A stretch of 64,000 nucleotides of DNA from CAIWHR01 sp039915505 (GTDB lineage Bacteria > Pseudomonadota > Gammaproteobacteria > Burkholderiales > Casimicrobiaceae), in contig JBDSND010000118.1 of NCBI GenBank assembly GCA_039915505.1, forward strand, positions 1 to 64,000, given 5' to 3'. The translations under genes were made by a program, and so were the position numbers. The notes under the pieces were generated by a model. It ran no database searches and had not been told where the DNA came from. It saw only the letters and a program-made list of their open reading frames with translations. Positions 52,530 to 61,175 of the stretch are shown here, in pieces (the first letter of the stretch is position 1; each line of letters begins with the position of its first letter).

Positions 52530-53333
52530 TCAGGACGTCGCGGGCGGCTTCTCGTCGGCGTGAAAGATATCGCGATAGCTCACGTAGTCGGACACGTGCA
52601 ACGTGGCGACGAGGAAGAAGAGGTAGGGCATCATCACCATGACCGCCACGGCTAGCGCTGAAGTGGCGGGAACGACCAGGGCGACGATCGCGGCAACGAA
52701 GCCCGGCAGGACGACGCCGTAGAAGGCCACCAGCAGCCCATACACCGCGAGCGGACGCCAGTTGGCGAGCGTCGCCCGCAAGCTCAAGGCAATCGCCCGC
52801 CCGGCGCTGCAATCGTGGAATACCACCAGCGCGGGGGCGTACCAGAGGGCCAGCAGCACCGGCAGTGCACAGGCGGCGCCGAAGAGCATCGCCGCTTGCA
52901 TGCTGCCCGCGGCGGCTCCCTCCTCGGGTGCGCCCTTTCCGGACAGCACGTCCAGCAACGCGCCGCCATCGACGAGTGCTGTCGCCAGCACCGCGAGCGT
53001 TACGCCTACCAGCAGCACCACCCCCAGCGAGAGCAGTGCGAACAGGTTAGCCCGGAACCCCTGGAAGAGCTGCTTCAGCTGCGGCCGGTTGCCGCGCTCC
53101 TGGCTCCACGCCGCAGCGAGGAAGCCCACCGCGAATACCGGCTTCAGGACCGGCACGGCCAGTTGCCCGATCACTGGAATGACGTCGACCAGTGCCATCA
53201 CGGCGTAGTACAGGAGCAGCAACAGCAGCCAAGGCACGCGTGCCCGCGAGAACATCGCAAACGCTTCCTTCAGCCACAGCGCCCCGCGCAAGGCCGGGTA
53301 ATGCGTGATCGCGACGTCGTGCTCAGCGGCCAT
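52530..53333 (-). CDS. BPSS1780 family membrane protein
   Basis: A 267-residue inner-membrane protein with six or so hydrophobic helices (for example VPWLLLLLLYYAVMALVDVI near residue 33, and FALLSLGVVLLVGVTLAVLA near 97). The opening HYPALRGALWLKEAFAMFSR and the tail SDYVSYRDIF are typical of the family named after a Burkholderia protein. Function is unknown. Its start overlaps the end of thrB by 11 bases, so it is in the DUF2782-thrB operon. Confidence 0.88.
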   Translation of the reverse strand: MAAEHDVAITHYPALRGALWLKEAFAMFSRARVPWLLLLLLYYAVMALVDVIPVIGQLAVPVLKPVFAVGFLAAAWSQERGNRPQLKQLFQGFRANLFALLSLGVVLLVGVTLAVLATALVDGGALLDVLSGKGAPEEGAAAGSMQAAMLFGAACALPVLLALWYAPALVVFHDCSAGRAIALSLRATLANWRPLAVYGLLVAFYGVVLPGFVAAIVALVVPATSALAVAVMVMMPYLFFLVATLHVSDYVSYRDIFHADEKPPATS

Positions 53334-54315
53334 GCAGCGTCGTACCGGTCACCACTTCGCGCACCGGGAGCGGGGTCGGATCGGCGACGCGATGACGCAG
53401 GATGCGCTCGAACTTCATCGGGTCATGCGCGTGCGTGAGCTCGCCGGCACGCGGCAGGAAGAGGTCGTACAACCGCGACAGCCAGAAGCGCAATGCGGCT
53501 GCCCGCAACAGCGTGGCCCATTGACGGCGCTCCTCCAGGTTCAGGGGTCGCTCGCTTTCGTATCCGTCGATCAGCGCATGCATCAGTTCAGGAACGAGCG
53601 CACCCTCGGCGGCGCCATCGCGCTTCACGCACCAGTCGTTGACGGCGATCGCCAGGTCGTAGGCAAAGTAGTCGGTCGCCGCAAAGCCGAAGTCGATGAT
53701 GCCGGAAACGCGATCGTCATCGACGAACAGCACGTTGTCGCAGAAGAGGTCGCCGTGGATCGCCCCCTTGGGTAGGTCCCCGCGGGTGTAGCCAGTCAGG
53801 AACTTGAGCTCGGCCGCGAGCAGGTCGTTCTGCCCTGGATCCAGGAACGGCCGTACGGCACGCGCCGCCTGGCGCCACCATGCAGGCCCGCGGCGGTTGG
53901 TGAGACGCGCACGATAGCCGTTCGAGGCGAGATGCAGGCGGGCCAGTGCAGCGCCGACTGCGGTGCAATGGCGCGCCGTCGGCGCGAGCACGGGTTCGCC
54001 GTCGACGCGCGCCACGAGTCCTGCGGGCTTTCCGTTCAGCATGCTGAACAGCGCGCCGGTGCGATCCGCTGCAGGCGCGGGCACCTCGACGCCCGCGCGG
54101 GCCAGATGCGCCATGAAATTCAGGTAGAACGGCAGCTCTTCCGGCGGCAAGCGTTCGTAGAGGGTCAATACGAACCGCCCGCGCGCTGCGGTCACGAAGT
54201 AGTTCGTGTTCTCGATGCCCGCCGCAATCGGCGCGAACAGGGCAACGTCGCCGATGCCGTAGCGGGTGAGCCACGCCTCGAGTTCGGGCTGGGTGACGGA
54301 GGTGTAGACGGACAT
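53323..54315 (-). CDS. thrB: Homoserine kinase, aminoglycoside-phosphotransferase fold
   Basis: A 330-residue homoserine kinase of the type found in betaproteobacteria and pseudomonads, unrelated in fold to E. coli ThrB. It phosphorylates homoserine for threonine synthesis. The catalytic loop is AIHGDLFCDNVLF and the metal motif is GIIDFGFAATDYFAYD. The opening MSVYTSVTQPELEAWLTRYG is standard. ATG 54315 is preferred over the longer frame from 54387. It lies 50 bases after the DUF2782 gene and overlaps the BPSS1780 gene. Confidence 0.95.
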   Translation of the reverse strand: MSVYTSVTQPELEAWLTRYGIGDVALFAPIAAGIENTNYFVTAARGRFVLTLYERLPPEELPFYLNFMAHLARAGVEVPAPAADRTGALFSMLNGKPAGLVARVDGEPVLAPTARHCTAVGAALARLHLASNGYRARLTNRRGPAWWRQAARAVRPFLDPGQNDLLAAELKFLTGYTRGDLPKGAIHGDLFCDNVLFVDDDRVSGIIDFGFAATDYFAYDLAIAVNDWCVKRDGAAEGALVPELMHALIDGYESERPLNLEERRQWATLLRAAALRFWLSRLYDLFLPRAGELTHAHDPMKFERILRHRVADPTPLPVREVVTGTTLHGR

Positions 54316-54365
54316 CGCGACAGGAACCCGCGGCACGCGGCCGCGCGGCGGCTTACGAAATGGAC

Positions 54366-54704
54366 CTAGAACGTGAACAGGACCCACAACGGCACCTTGA
54401 GCCCGGTGTCGTTGCTGTCACGTCGGATGAATGTATGGCCGGTTGGATCCGGAATGAGGTAGTAGGCGCGGCCGTGGGCGGGCGTGACCCGCACCCATTT
54501 CAGCACGCCATTGACGCGTGCCTCCTCGACCGTTTCTCCTTGGAGCCGCGTGATCGTAATCTGCGGCTCGAGTTCCGGATTGGCGTTCACGCCCGGCGGC
54601 GGTGGAACTTCGGGCAGGGGTTCCAGCCCGGGGGGAGGAGGCACCGATTGCGCCGATGCCAAAGGAGCACTGAGCGCCGCACCCAGCGTGGCGGTCAGCA
54701 GCAT
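54366..54704 (-). CDS. DUF2782 family exported protein
   Basis: A small protein of about 112 residues with an N-terminal signal (MLLTATLGAALSAPLASA) followed by a Pro-rich stretch, VPPPPGLEPLPEVPPPPG, and the DUF2782 core EPQITITRLQGETVEEARVNG and AYYLIPDPTG. The frame is open to ATG 54809; the later ATG was chosen for a compact signal peptide, but neither has a clear ribosome binding site. Function unknown; it regularly precedes thrB, as here. Confidence 0.75.
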   Translation of the reverse strand: MLLTATLGAALSAPLASAQSVPPPPGLEPLPEVPPPPGVNANPELEPQITITRLQGETVEEARVNGVLKWVRVTPAHGRAYYLIPDPTGHTFIRRDSNDTGLKVPLWVLFTF

Positions 54705-54969
54705 GGCGCCGAACAAGGCTGCGCACGTATCCCTACACGCGCCCGCACGGTCGACCTCGCCTGTGTGGGCAATCCGATCGAATGGCGGAGCTGGGAAAAA
54801 CATGAACATATCTTACCAGCGCGGCGGTCTTGCGCTGCAGGAAAAAGCGGGTCCGACCGGTGCGACAGGAGGGTCGCGTTGCGTGGGCGGTACCCGGGCG
54901 GCGACGCCGTCCGGGAACGCCTGCGGTGGCGCGCACTTGCCTGGACGACACGGCCAGGCGGGAGTGCCT

Positions 54970-55695
54970 TCAGAGATTGAGCATCTTCTCGCGGTCGGCA
55001 CGCGACGGATCGAAGCCGCGATTCTCGTAGAACGTGAAGATTGCCTCGACGATCTCCTCCGGCTCCTCGAGGACCTGCATCAGTCCGAGGTCCTGCTGGC
55101 CGATCATCCCCTCGGGAACGAGGGTGGACGCGAGCCAGTCGAGGAAACCGCGCCAGAACGTTCCGCCCACCAGGATGATCGGGATCCGCCGGCTCTTGCC
55201 AGTCTGCACGAGTGTCAGGCATTCGGACAACTCGTCCAGCGTTCCGAAGCCGCCGGGCATCACCACATAGGCCGAGGCGAAGCGCACGAACATCATCTTG
55301 CGCGCAAAGAAGTAGCGGAAGTCGAAGCTCACGTCCTGGAAGGTATTGCCGCCCTGCTCGTGCGGCAGGAGGATGTTGAGCCCGACCGCAGGGGATCGAC
55401 CCGCAAACGCGCCGCGGTTGGCTGCTTCCATGAGCCCGGGACCACCACCGGAAATCACCCCGAATCCGGCGTCGGAAAGCAGACGCGCGATGCGCTCGGC
55501 CTTCTCGAAGTAGGGATGATCGGCCTTGATGCGCGCGCTGCCGAACATCGACACCGCGGGACGGATGCCGCGCAGGCGCTCAGTCGCCGCCGCGAACTCT
55601 GCCATAATCCCGAGCACACGCCAGGCTTCCTGCCCGTTGGTCGTGTACATCGCCTGCGGATCGATCAGCTCCGGAATCTTGGTGTTCTGAAACAT
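54970..55695 (-). CDS. LOG family protein (TIGR00730 type)
   Basis: A 241-residue Rossmann-fold protein of the LOG family, whose characterised members release cytokinin-type bases from nucleotides and act as AMP or 5'-monophosphate phosphoribohydrolases. The motif SGGGPGLMEAANRGA and the PGGFGTLDE motif with its catalytic Arg/Glu pair are intact. The annotated ATG 55695 overlaps the polA start codon on the opposite strand. Later in-frame ATGs at 55650 and 55605 would leave room for a promoter and are realistic alternatives. The natural substrate is not known. Confidence 0.88.
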   Translation of the reverse strand: MFQNTKIPELIDPQAMYTTNGQEAWRVLGIMAEFAAATERLRGIRPAVSMFGSARIKADHPYFEKAERIARLLSDAGFGVISGGGPGLMEAANRGAFAGRSPAVGLNILLPHEQGGNTFQDVSFDFRYFFARKMMFVRFASAYVVMPGGFGTLDELSECLTLVQTGKSRRIPIILVGGTFWRGFLDWLASTLVPEGMIGQQDLGLMQVLEEPEEIVEAIFTFYENRGFDPSRADREKMLNL

Positions 55696-58432
55696 GCCTA
55701 CGCTCGTCCTGGTAGATGGATCGTCGTACCTCTATCGCGCCTTCCACGCCCTGCCGGACCTGCGTACGTCACAGGGCGAGCCGACCGGTGCGCTGCGCGG
55801 CGTGCTGGCAATGCTCCGGCGTATGGTACAGGACGAGAAGCCCGACTTTTTCGCCGTGGTCTTCGACGCGCCGGGCAAGACGTTTCGCGACGCGTGGTAC
55901 GCCGATTACAAGGCCAATCGACCGGCGATGCCCGACGACTTGTCGGCACAGATCCAGCCTCTGCACCGCTGCATCCGCGCCGAAGGCTGGCCCTTGCTCA
56001 TGGTCGAGGGGGTCGAAGCCGATGATGTGATCGGCACCCTCACGTGTGTTGCGCGCGAGCGCGACATCGACGTGACCGTGTCGACGTCGGACAAGGATCT
56101 CGCCCAGTTGGTGGGCCCGCGCGTCAAGCTCGTCAACACCATGAGCAACGAGACGCTCGACGAGGCGGGGGTGCTCGTCAAGTTCGGAGTTCGCGCCGAC
56201 CAGTTGCTCGACCTGCTCACCCTCACCGGGGACGCCATCGACAACGTGCCAGGCGTCGCCAAGGTCGGGCCGAAGACCGCCGCGAAGTGGCTCAACCAGT
56301 ATGGCTCGCTCGATGGCGTCATGGCTTGCGCTGCCGAGATCGGTGGCGTGGTCGGAGACAACCTGCGCCAGGCGCTCGACTGGCTGCCGCAGGGCAAGCG
56401 CCTGCTCACGGTGAAGACGGACTGCGATATGCCGGTCGCAGCGCTCGACGATCTCAAGCTCGCGACGCCCGACCGCGCCGCGCTGCGCGAGCTCTATGGA
56501 CGCTACGAATTCAAGACCTGGCTGCGTGACATCGAGGCTGGCGCCAAGGGAGCCGATCCCGAAACCGCATCCGACCGTGGCACCAGTCGCGCCGATGCGG
56601 TGGAAACCCAGGCCACCGTACCGCTCGACGCGAATTGCGAGGTCGTCATCGATGCCGACGCTTTCGAGCGCTGGTGCGGGGTAATCGAGGCTGCCGAGCT
56701 GGTGGCGATGCACGTCGAGACGACGAGCCCGGAGCCGATGGAGGCGCGCATCGTGGGTATTGCCCTGGCGATCGCTCCCGATACGGCGTGCTACGTCCCG
56801 CTCGGGCATGGTTATGCCGGCGCGCCAGCCCAGCTCGACACGGAGAAAGTGCTCGCGCGCCTCGCGCCATGGGTCGCAGATCCCGCGCGGCGCAAGATCG
56901 GCCACAACCTCAAACAGGACGAGCACTCCCTCGCCAACCATGGGCTCGTTCTCGCCGGGGTCGCTCACGACACCCTGCTCGAGTCCTACGTCGTCGAATC
57001 GCACAAGCCGCACGACCTCGACAGCCTGCTGCTGCGCCAGCTCGACGCGCGCATGGTCACGTACGCCGAGATCGCCGGCAAAGGCGCGGCGCAGATCCCC
57101 TTCGAGCAGGTGAGCATCGATCGTGCAAGTTGCTATTGCGGGACCAGCGCGGCGGTGGTTCTGCGCCTGCATGCCAAGCTCGGCCCGCGGATTGCCGCGG
57201 ACGACAAGCTGGCCCGGGTGTACGGTGCGATCGAGATGCCGGTGCGCGCAATCCTGTTTGGCATGGAGCGACATGGCGTGCTGCTCGACACGGGGCTCCT
57301 CAACGCGCAGAGCCGCGAGCTCGGCGAGCGCATCCTGGCCCTCGAGGAGCAGGCGTATGCGACGGCCGGCCAGCCGTTCAACCTCGGCTCGCCCAAGCAG
57401 TTGTGCACGGTGCTCTACGAGAAGATGGGACTACCGGTGCGCAAGAAGACGGCGACGGGCCAGCCATCGACCGACGAGGAGGTGCTGCAGGAGCTCGCCG
57501 CGGATTATCCGCTGCCCAAGCTCATCCTCGAGCATCGCGCGATGTGGAAACTCAAGTCTACGTACACCGACAAGTTGCCGCAGCGGGTCAATCCGCGCAC
57601 GGGCCGGGTGCACACGACGTTCAGCCAGGCTACCGCGGTCACCGGCAGGCTCGCGTCGCTCGAGCCCAACTTGCAGAACATCCCGATCCGCACGGCGGAG
57701 GGCCGGCGCATCCGCGAAGCCTTCGTCGCGCCGTCCGGGCACGTGCTGGTGTCCGCCGACTATTCGCAGATCGAGCTGCGCATCATGGCGCACCTGTCCC
57801 AGGACCCGGCGTTGCTGAAGGCGTTTCGGGAAGGCTCGGACATCCATCGTGCCACCGCGGCCGACATCTTCGGCGTGGCGCCCGAGGCCGTGACCAGCGA
57901 GCAGCGCCGCTACATCAAGGCCGTGAATTTCGGGCTCATCTATGGGATGAGCGGCTTCGGGCTCGCGATCCAGCTCGGCATCGAGCGCTCAGCGGCGCAG
58001 CAGTACATCGACAAGTACTTTGCGCGCTATCCGGGCGTGGCGGCCTACATGCAGCGTACCCGAGAGCTCGCGCGCGGCCAGGGGTACGTGGAGACGGTGT
58101 TCGGCCGGCGCCTGTGGTTGCCGGATATCAAAGCGGCAGGTGGCCCGCGCCGCGCCGGTGCCGAGCGGGCCGCCATCAATGCCCCGATGCAGGGCACCGC
58201 CGCCGACCTCGTGAAACTGGCCATGATCGCCGTCGATGGCTGGATCGCGCGCGAAAACCTCGCGACCCGGCTGGTCCTGCAAGTCCACGACGAGCTGGTC
58301 TTCGAGGTACCGGATGCGGAGCTCGAGCAGGTGCGACGCGAATTGCCCGCGCACATGCAGAACGTGGCGGAGCTCTCGGTGCCCCTCGTGGCCGATGTCG
58401 GCTCGGGTGCGAATTGGGAGCGGGCGCACTGA
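55694..58432 (+). CDS. polA: DNA polymerase I
   Basis: A 912-residue repair and Okazaki-fragment polymerase. The 5' nuclease (about residues 1-290) opens LVLVDGSSYLYRAFHALP. The 3'-5' exonuclease fold (about 315-500) is present but degraded: the E. coli Asp355 and Asp501 positions are His340 and Ser485, while Glu342, Asp409 and Tyr481 remain. The polymerase domain is intact: DYSQIELRIMAHLS, RRYIKAVNFGLIYGMS and VHDELVFEVP. Proofreading is therefore probably lost. The start matches E. coli and overlaps the LOG gene start on the other strand. Confidence 0.96.
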   Translation: MPTLVLVDGSSYLYRAFHALPDLRTSQGEPTGALRGVLAMLRRMVQDEKPDFFAVVFDAPGKTFRDAWYADYKANRPAMPDDLSAQIQPLHRCIRAEGWPLLMVEGVEADDVIGTLTCVARERDIDVTVSTSDKDLAQLVGPRVKLVNTMSNETLDEAGVLVKFGVRADQLLDLLTLTGDAIDNVPGVAKVGPKTAAKWLNQYGSLDGVMACAAEIGGVVGDNLRQALDWLPQGKRLLTVKTDCDMPVAALDDLKLATPDRAALRELYGRYEFKTWLRDIEAGAKGADPETASDRGTSRADAVETQATVPLDANCEVVIDADAFERWCGVIEAAELVAMHVETTSPEPMEARIVGIALAIAPDTACYVPLGHGYAGAPAQLDTEKVLARLAPWVADPARRKIGHNLKQDEHSLANHGLVLAGVAHDTLLESYVVESHKPHDLDSLLLRQLDARMVTYAEIAGKGAAQIPFEQVSIDRASCYCGTSAAVVLRLHAKLGPRIAADDKLARVYGAIEMPVRAILFGMERHGVLLDTGLLNAQSRELGERILALEEQAYATAGQPFNLGSPKQLCTVLYEKMGLPVRKKTATGQPSTDEEVLQELAADYPLPKLILEHRAMWKLKSTYTDKLPQRVNPRTGRVHTTFSQATAVTGRLASLEPNLQNIPIRTAEGRRIREAFVAPSGHVLVSADYSQIELRIMAHLSQDPALLKAFREGSDIHRATAADIFGVAPEAVTSEQRRYIKAVNFGLIYGMSGFGLAIQLGIERSAAQQYIDKYFARYPGVAAYMQRTRELARGQGYVETVFGRRLWLPDIKAAGGPRRAGAERAAINAPMQGTAADLVKLAMIAVDGWIARENLATRLVLQVHDELVFEVPDAELEQVRRELPAHMQNVAELSVPLVADVGSGANWERAH

Positions 58433-58583
58433 TCAGGGGCACGGCGCTGTGCCTGAGGTGGCGGACACCGGCATGCGCAGCCCGTGGCCCGCGCTGGGCC
58501 TGCCGGCGTTGTACGATTGCCGGCGAAGTACGACAATTCCTGCGCTTCGATGAACCATGCTCATTATCCACAAGGAGCTTCTC

Positions 58584-59534
58584 ATGTTGCCGATCAAGAC
58601 GCTTGCCGTGCTCGCCCTTGCCTCCGTCGCGACCGCGTCGGCGGCGCAGGAAACCAAGGTTGCCATCGGCCTCTCGGGCTGGACCGGTTTCGCGCCCCTC
58701 ACTCTCGCCAAGGAAGCCGGACTCTTCAAGAAGCATGGCCTCGACGTCACGTTGCGCAAGATTCCACAGAAGGATCGCCATCTTGCGATCGCCTCCGGTG
58801 ACGTGCAGTGCGCAGCCACCACGGTCGAGACCTGGATCGTCTGGAACGCCAATGGCGTCGCGACCACCCAGATTTTCCAGCTCGACAAGAGCTACGGCGC
58901 GGACGGCATGGTGGTCAAGCCGAACATCGCCAAGATCGCCGACCTCAAGGGCAAGACCGTCGCCGCGAGCGCTCCCGGCACGGCGCCGTACTTCACCCTA
59001 TCCTGGTTCCTCGCCAAGAACGGCGTGTCGGTCAAGGACGTCAGGGTGGTCAACCTCGAGCCGCAGGCGGCCGCCAACGCCATGATCGCCGGAACGAGTG
59101 ACCTCGATGCCGCGATGACCTACGAGCCCTACCTGTCGTCGGTGCGCGCCAAGCCCGAGGCCGGGAAGATCATCGCCACGACGCTCGATTACCCGATGGT
59201 GATGGACACGGTCGGCTGCACGCCCAAGTTCCTGGCGGACAATCCGAAGGCGGCCAAGGCACTGGCCGACGCATACTTTGATGCGCTTGACATGATCCGC
59301 AACGACCCGAAGAAGAGCTTCGAGATCATGGGCGCCGACGTGAAGCAGACCGGCGAGCAGTTCGAGGCCAGCCAGAAGTACCTGCGCTGGCAGGACCGGG
59401 CCGCGAACCAGAAGTTCTTTGCCGGCGAGCATGCGCAGTTCTCCAAGGAGGCAGCGCAGCTCCTGCTCGACACTGGCGTCATCAAGCAGACTCCCGAGAT
59501 GGCGAAGCTCGCCGACACCCGCTTCATCCAGTAG
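58584..59534 (+). CDS. NitT/TauT-type ABC transporter substrate-binding protein
   Basis: A 316-residue periplasmic binding protein of the NMT1/SsuA-like family. The signal peptide MLPIKTLAVLALASVATASA ends near residue 20. The core reads VAIGLSGWTGFAPLTLAKEA, then GLFKKHGLDV, the usual pattern of binding proteins for nitrate, sulphonate, taurine or thiamine precursors. ATG 58584 is preferred to 58557, since AAGGAG lies before it. The ligand cannot be assigned. Two bases separate its stop from the permease start region. Confidence 0.9.
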   Translation: MLPIKTLAVLALASVATASAAQETKVAIGLSGWTGFAPLTLAKEAGLFKKHGLDVTLRKIPQKDRHLAIASGDVQCAATTVETWIVWNANGVATTQIFQLDKSYGADGMVVKPNIAKIADLKGKTVAASAPGTAPYFTLSWFLAKNGVSVKDVRVVNLEPQAAANAMIAGTSDLDAAMTYEPYLSSVRAKPEAGKIIATTLDYPMVMDTVGCTPKFLADNPKAAKALADAYFDALDMIRNDPKKSFEIMGADVKQTGEQFEASQKYLRWQDRAANQKFFAGEHAQFSKEAAQLLLDTGVIKQTPEMAKLADTRFIQ

Positions 59535-59536
59535 CG

Positions 59537-60310
59537 ATGCATCCGCTGCAACCGGTCACGCCGGGCGCGCGGATCGCGCTCGGCGTGGCGTTCTTCGTCC
59601 TCTTTGTCGCGGTGTGGGCGGCGGTCACGCTCGGCGGCTACGTCAGCAAGACCTTCCTTGCCGATCCCATCACCATGGTCCGGTCGGGTTGGACGCTGTT
59701 GACCGAGATGGGCTTCGGCTACGACATCGCGATGACCGTGTGGCGGGTGGTGGGCGGATTTCTCATTGCCGCTGTGCTGGCGCTTCCCCTTGGCGTGGCG
59801 ATGGGCACCTACAAGCCGGTCGAGGCGTTCTTCGAGCCCTTCGTCTCGTTCGCGCGCTACTTGCCGGCCTCCGCCTTCATTCCGCTGCTGATCTTGTGGG
59901 CCGGCATCGGCGAGGCGCAGAAGCTCGCGGTCATTTTCATTGGGAGCTTCTTCCAGCTGACGCTCATGATCGCGGTGATCGTCGGCAACACCCGGCGTGA
60001 CCTGGTCGAGGCTGCCTACACCCTGGGGGCCTCCGATCACTCTCTGATACGACGGGTGCTGCTGCCCGGGGCGGCCCCGGAGATTGCCGAGACGCTGCGC
60101 CTGGTGCTGGGTTGGGCGTGGACCTATGTGATCGTCGCCGAGCTGATCGGCGCCTCGTCGGGCATTGGCCACATGATCACCGACAGCCAGGCGCTGCTCG
60201 CGACCGACCAGATCATCTTCGGCATCATCGTCATCGGCCTGATCGGTCTGGCGAGCGACCTCGCCTTCAAGCAAGGCAATCGCCGGCTATTTCCCTGGTC
60301 GCAGATCTAG
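59537..60310 (+). CDS. NitT/TauT-type ABC transporter permease
   Basis: A 257-residue inner-membrane permease with about six helices, beginning ALGVAFFVLFVAVWAAVTLGG. The EAA loop, which docks the ATPase, reads LVEAAYTLGASDHSLIRRVLLPGAAP. It is subunit two of the operon formed with the binding protein upstream and the ATPase downstream, with gaps of two and five bases. The family includes nitrate, taurine and aliphatic-sulphonate permeases. Confidence 0.93.
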   Translation: MHPLQPVTPGARIALGVAFFVLFVAVWAAVTLGGYVSKTFLADPITMVRSGWTLLTEMGFGYDIAMTVWRVVGGFLIAAVLALPLGVAMGTYKPVEAFFEPFVSFARYLPASAFIPLLILWAGIGEAQKLAVIFIGSFFQLTLMIAVIVGNTRRDLVEAAYTLGASDHSLIRRVLLPGAAPEIAETLRLVLGWAWTYVIVAELIGASSGIGHMITDSQALLATDQIIFGIIVIGLIGLASDLAFKQGNRRLFPWSQI

Positions 60311-60315
60311 CGGTC

Positions 60316-61143
60316 ATGACAGATTCGATCCTGTCGATTCGTGGCGTGGCGCGCGCCTTTCCGTCGATGCATGGCGGTGCCGCGACCCTCGCGCTGGAGG
60401 CGACCGACCTCACGGCGGCCGAGAACGACTTCATCACCATTCTCGGACCCTCCGGTTGTGGCAAGAGCACCTTGCTGCGCATCGTCGCCGGGCTCGATCA
60501 TCCGACGTCCGGGGAGGTGCTGCTCGACGGCCGACGCATCGAAGGTCCAGGATCGGATCGGGGCATGGTTTTCCAGAGCTATACGCTGTTTCCCTGGCTC
60601 GACGTACTGGACAACGTCTGCTTCGGGCTGCGCGAGCGTGGTATGCCTCGCAACCGGCAGGTCGAGATCGCCCGTACGTTCCTCGATAAGGTCGGACTCA
60701 CGGGTTTCGAGCGTCACTATCCGAAGCAGCTTTCCGGCGGTATGCAGCAGCGCACCGCGCTGGCTCGCGCACTTGCGAATGATCCGCGCATCCTGCTGAT
60801 GGACGAGCCGTTCGGGGCGCTGGATCACCAGACGCGCGAGCTGATGCAGGAACTCCTGCTCGGAATCTGGGAGGGAGAGCGGAAGACCGTGCTGTTCGTG
60901 ACCCACGACATCGACGAGGCGGTGTTCATCGGCTCGCGGGTGGTGGTCATGACCGCACGGCCAGGGCGCATCAAGGTTGACCGCCCCGTGCCGCTGCCGC
61001 ACCCGCGGCACTACGCGATGAAGACCTCGCCGGAGTTCGCGCATCTCAAGGCCGAGCTCACCGAACACGTACGCACCGAGGTGCTGGCCGCGCAGCAGGC
61101 GATGGCGACCGCGGGCGCACTCCGCAACCGCATCCCGGCTTAG
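60316..61143 (+). CDS. NitT/TauT-type ABC transporter ATP-binding protein
   Basis: A 275-residue ATPase. Walker A GPSGCGKST, signature LSGGMQQR, Walker B ILLMDEPFGALD and H-loop FVTHDIDEAV are complete. It powers the preceding permease, five bases upstream. ATG 60316 was chosen; the frame open to 60112 overlaps the permease and lacks homology. It is the last gene of this three-gene importer, and is convergent with the DapA-like gene. Confidence 0.93.
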   Translation: MTDSILSIRGVARAFPSMHGGAATLALEATDLTAAENDFITILGPSGCGKSTLLRIVAGLDHPTSGEVLLDGRRIEGPGSDRGMVFQSYTLFPWLDVLDNVCFGLRERGMPRNRQVEIARTFLDKVGLTGFERHYPKQLSGGMQQRTALARALANDPRILLMDEPFGALDHQTRELMQELLLGIWEGERKTVLFVTHDIDEAVFIGSRVVVMTARPGRIKVDRPVPLPHPRHYAMKTSPEFAHLKAELTEHVRTEVLAAQQAMATAGALRNRIPA

Positions 61144-61175
61144 CCCGCGGCGGGCGTGCTGAGCGAGCGGCGTGT

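Noticed and set aside
56635..59085. An 816-codon open frame overlapping polA and the next binding-protein gene
   Set aside because: It is a shifted-frame shadow of polA. The translation is Arg/Ala/Gly-rich without any domain, as expected in high-GC DNA.
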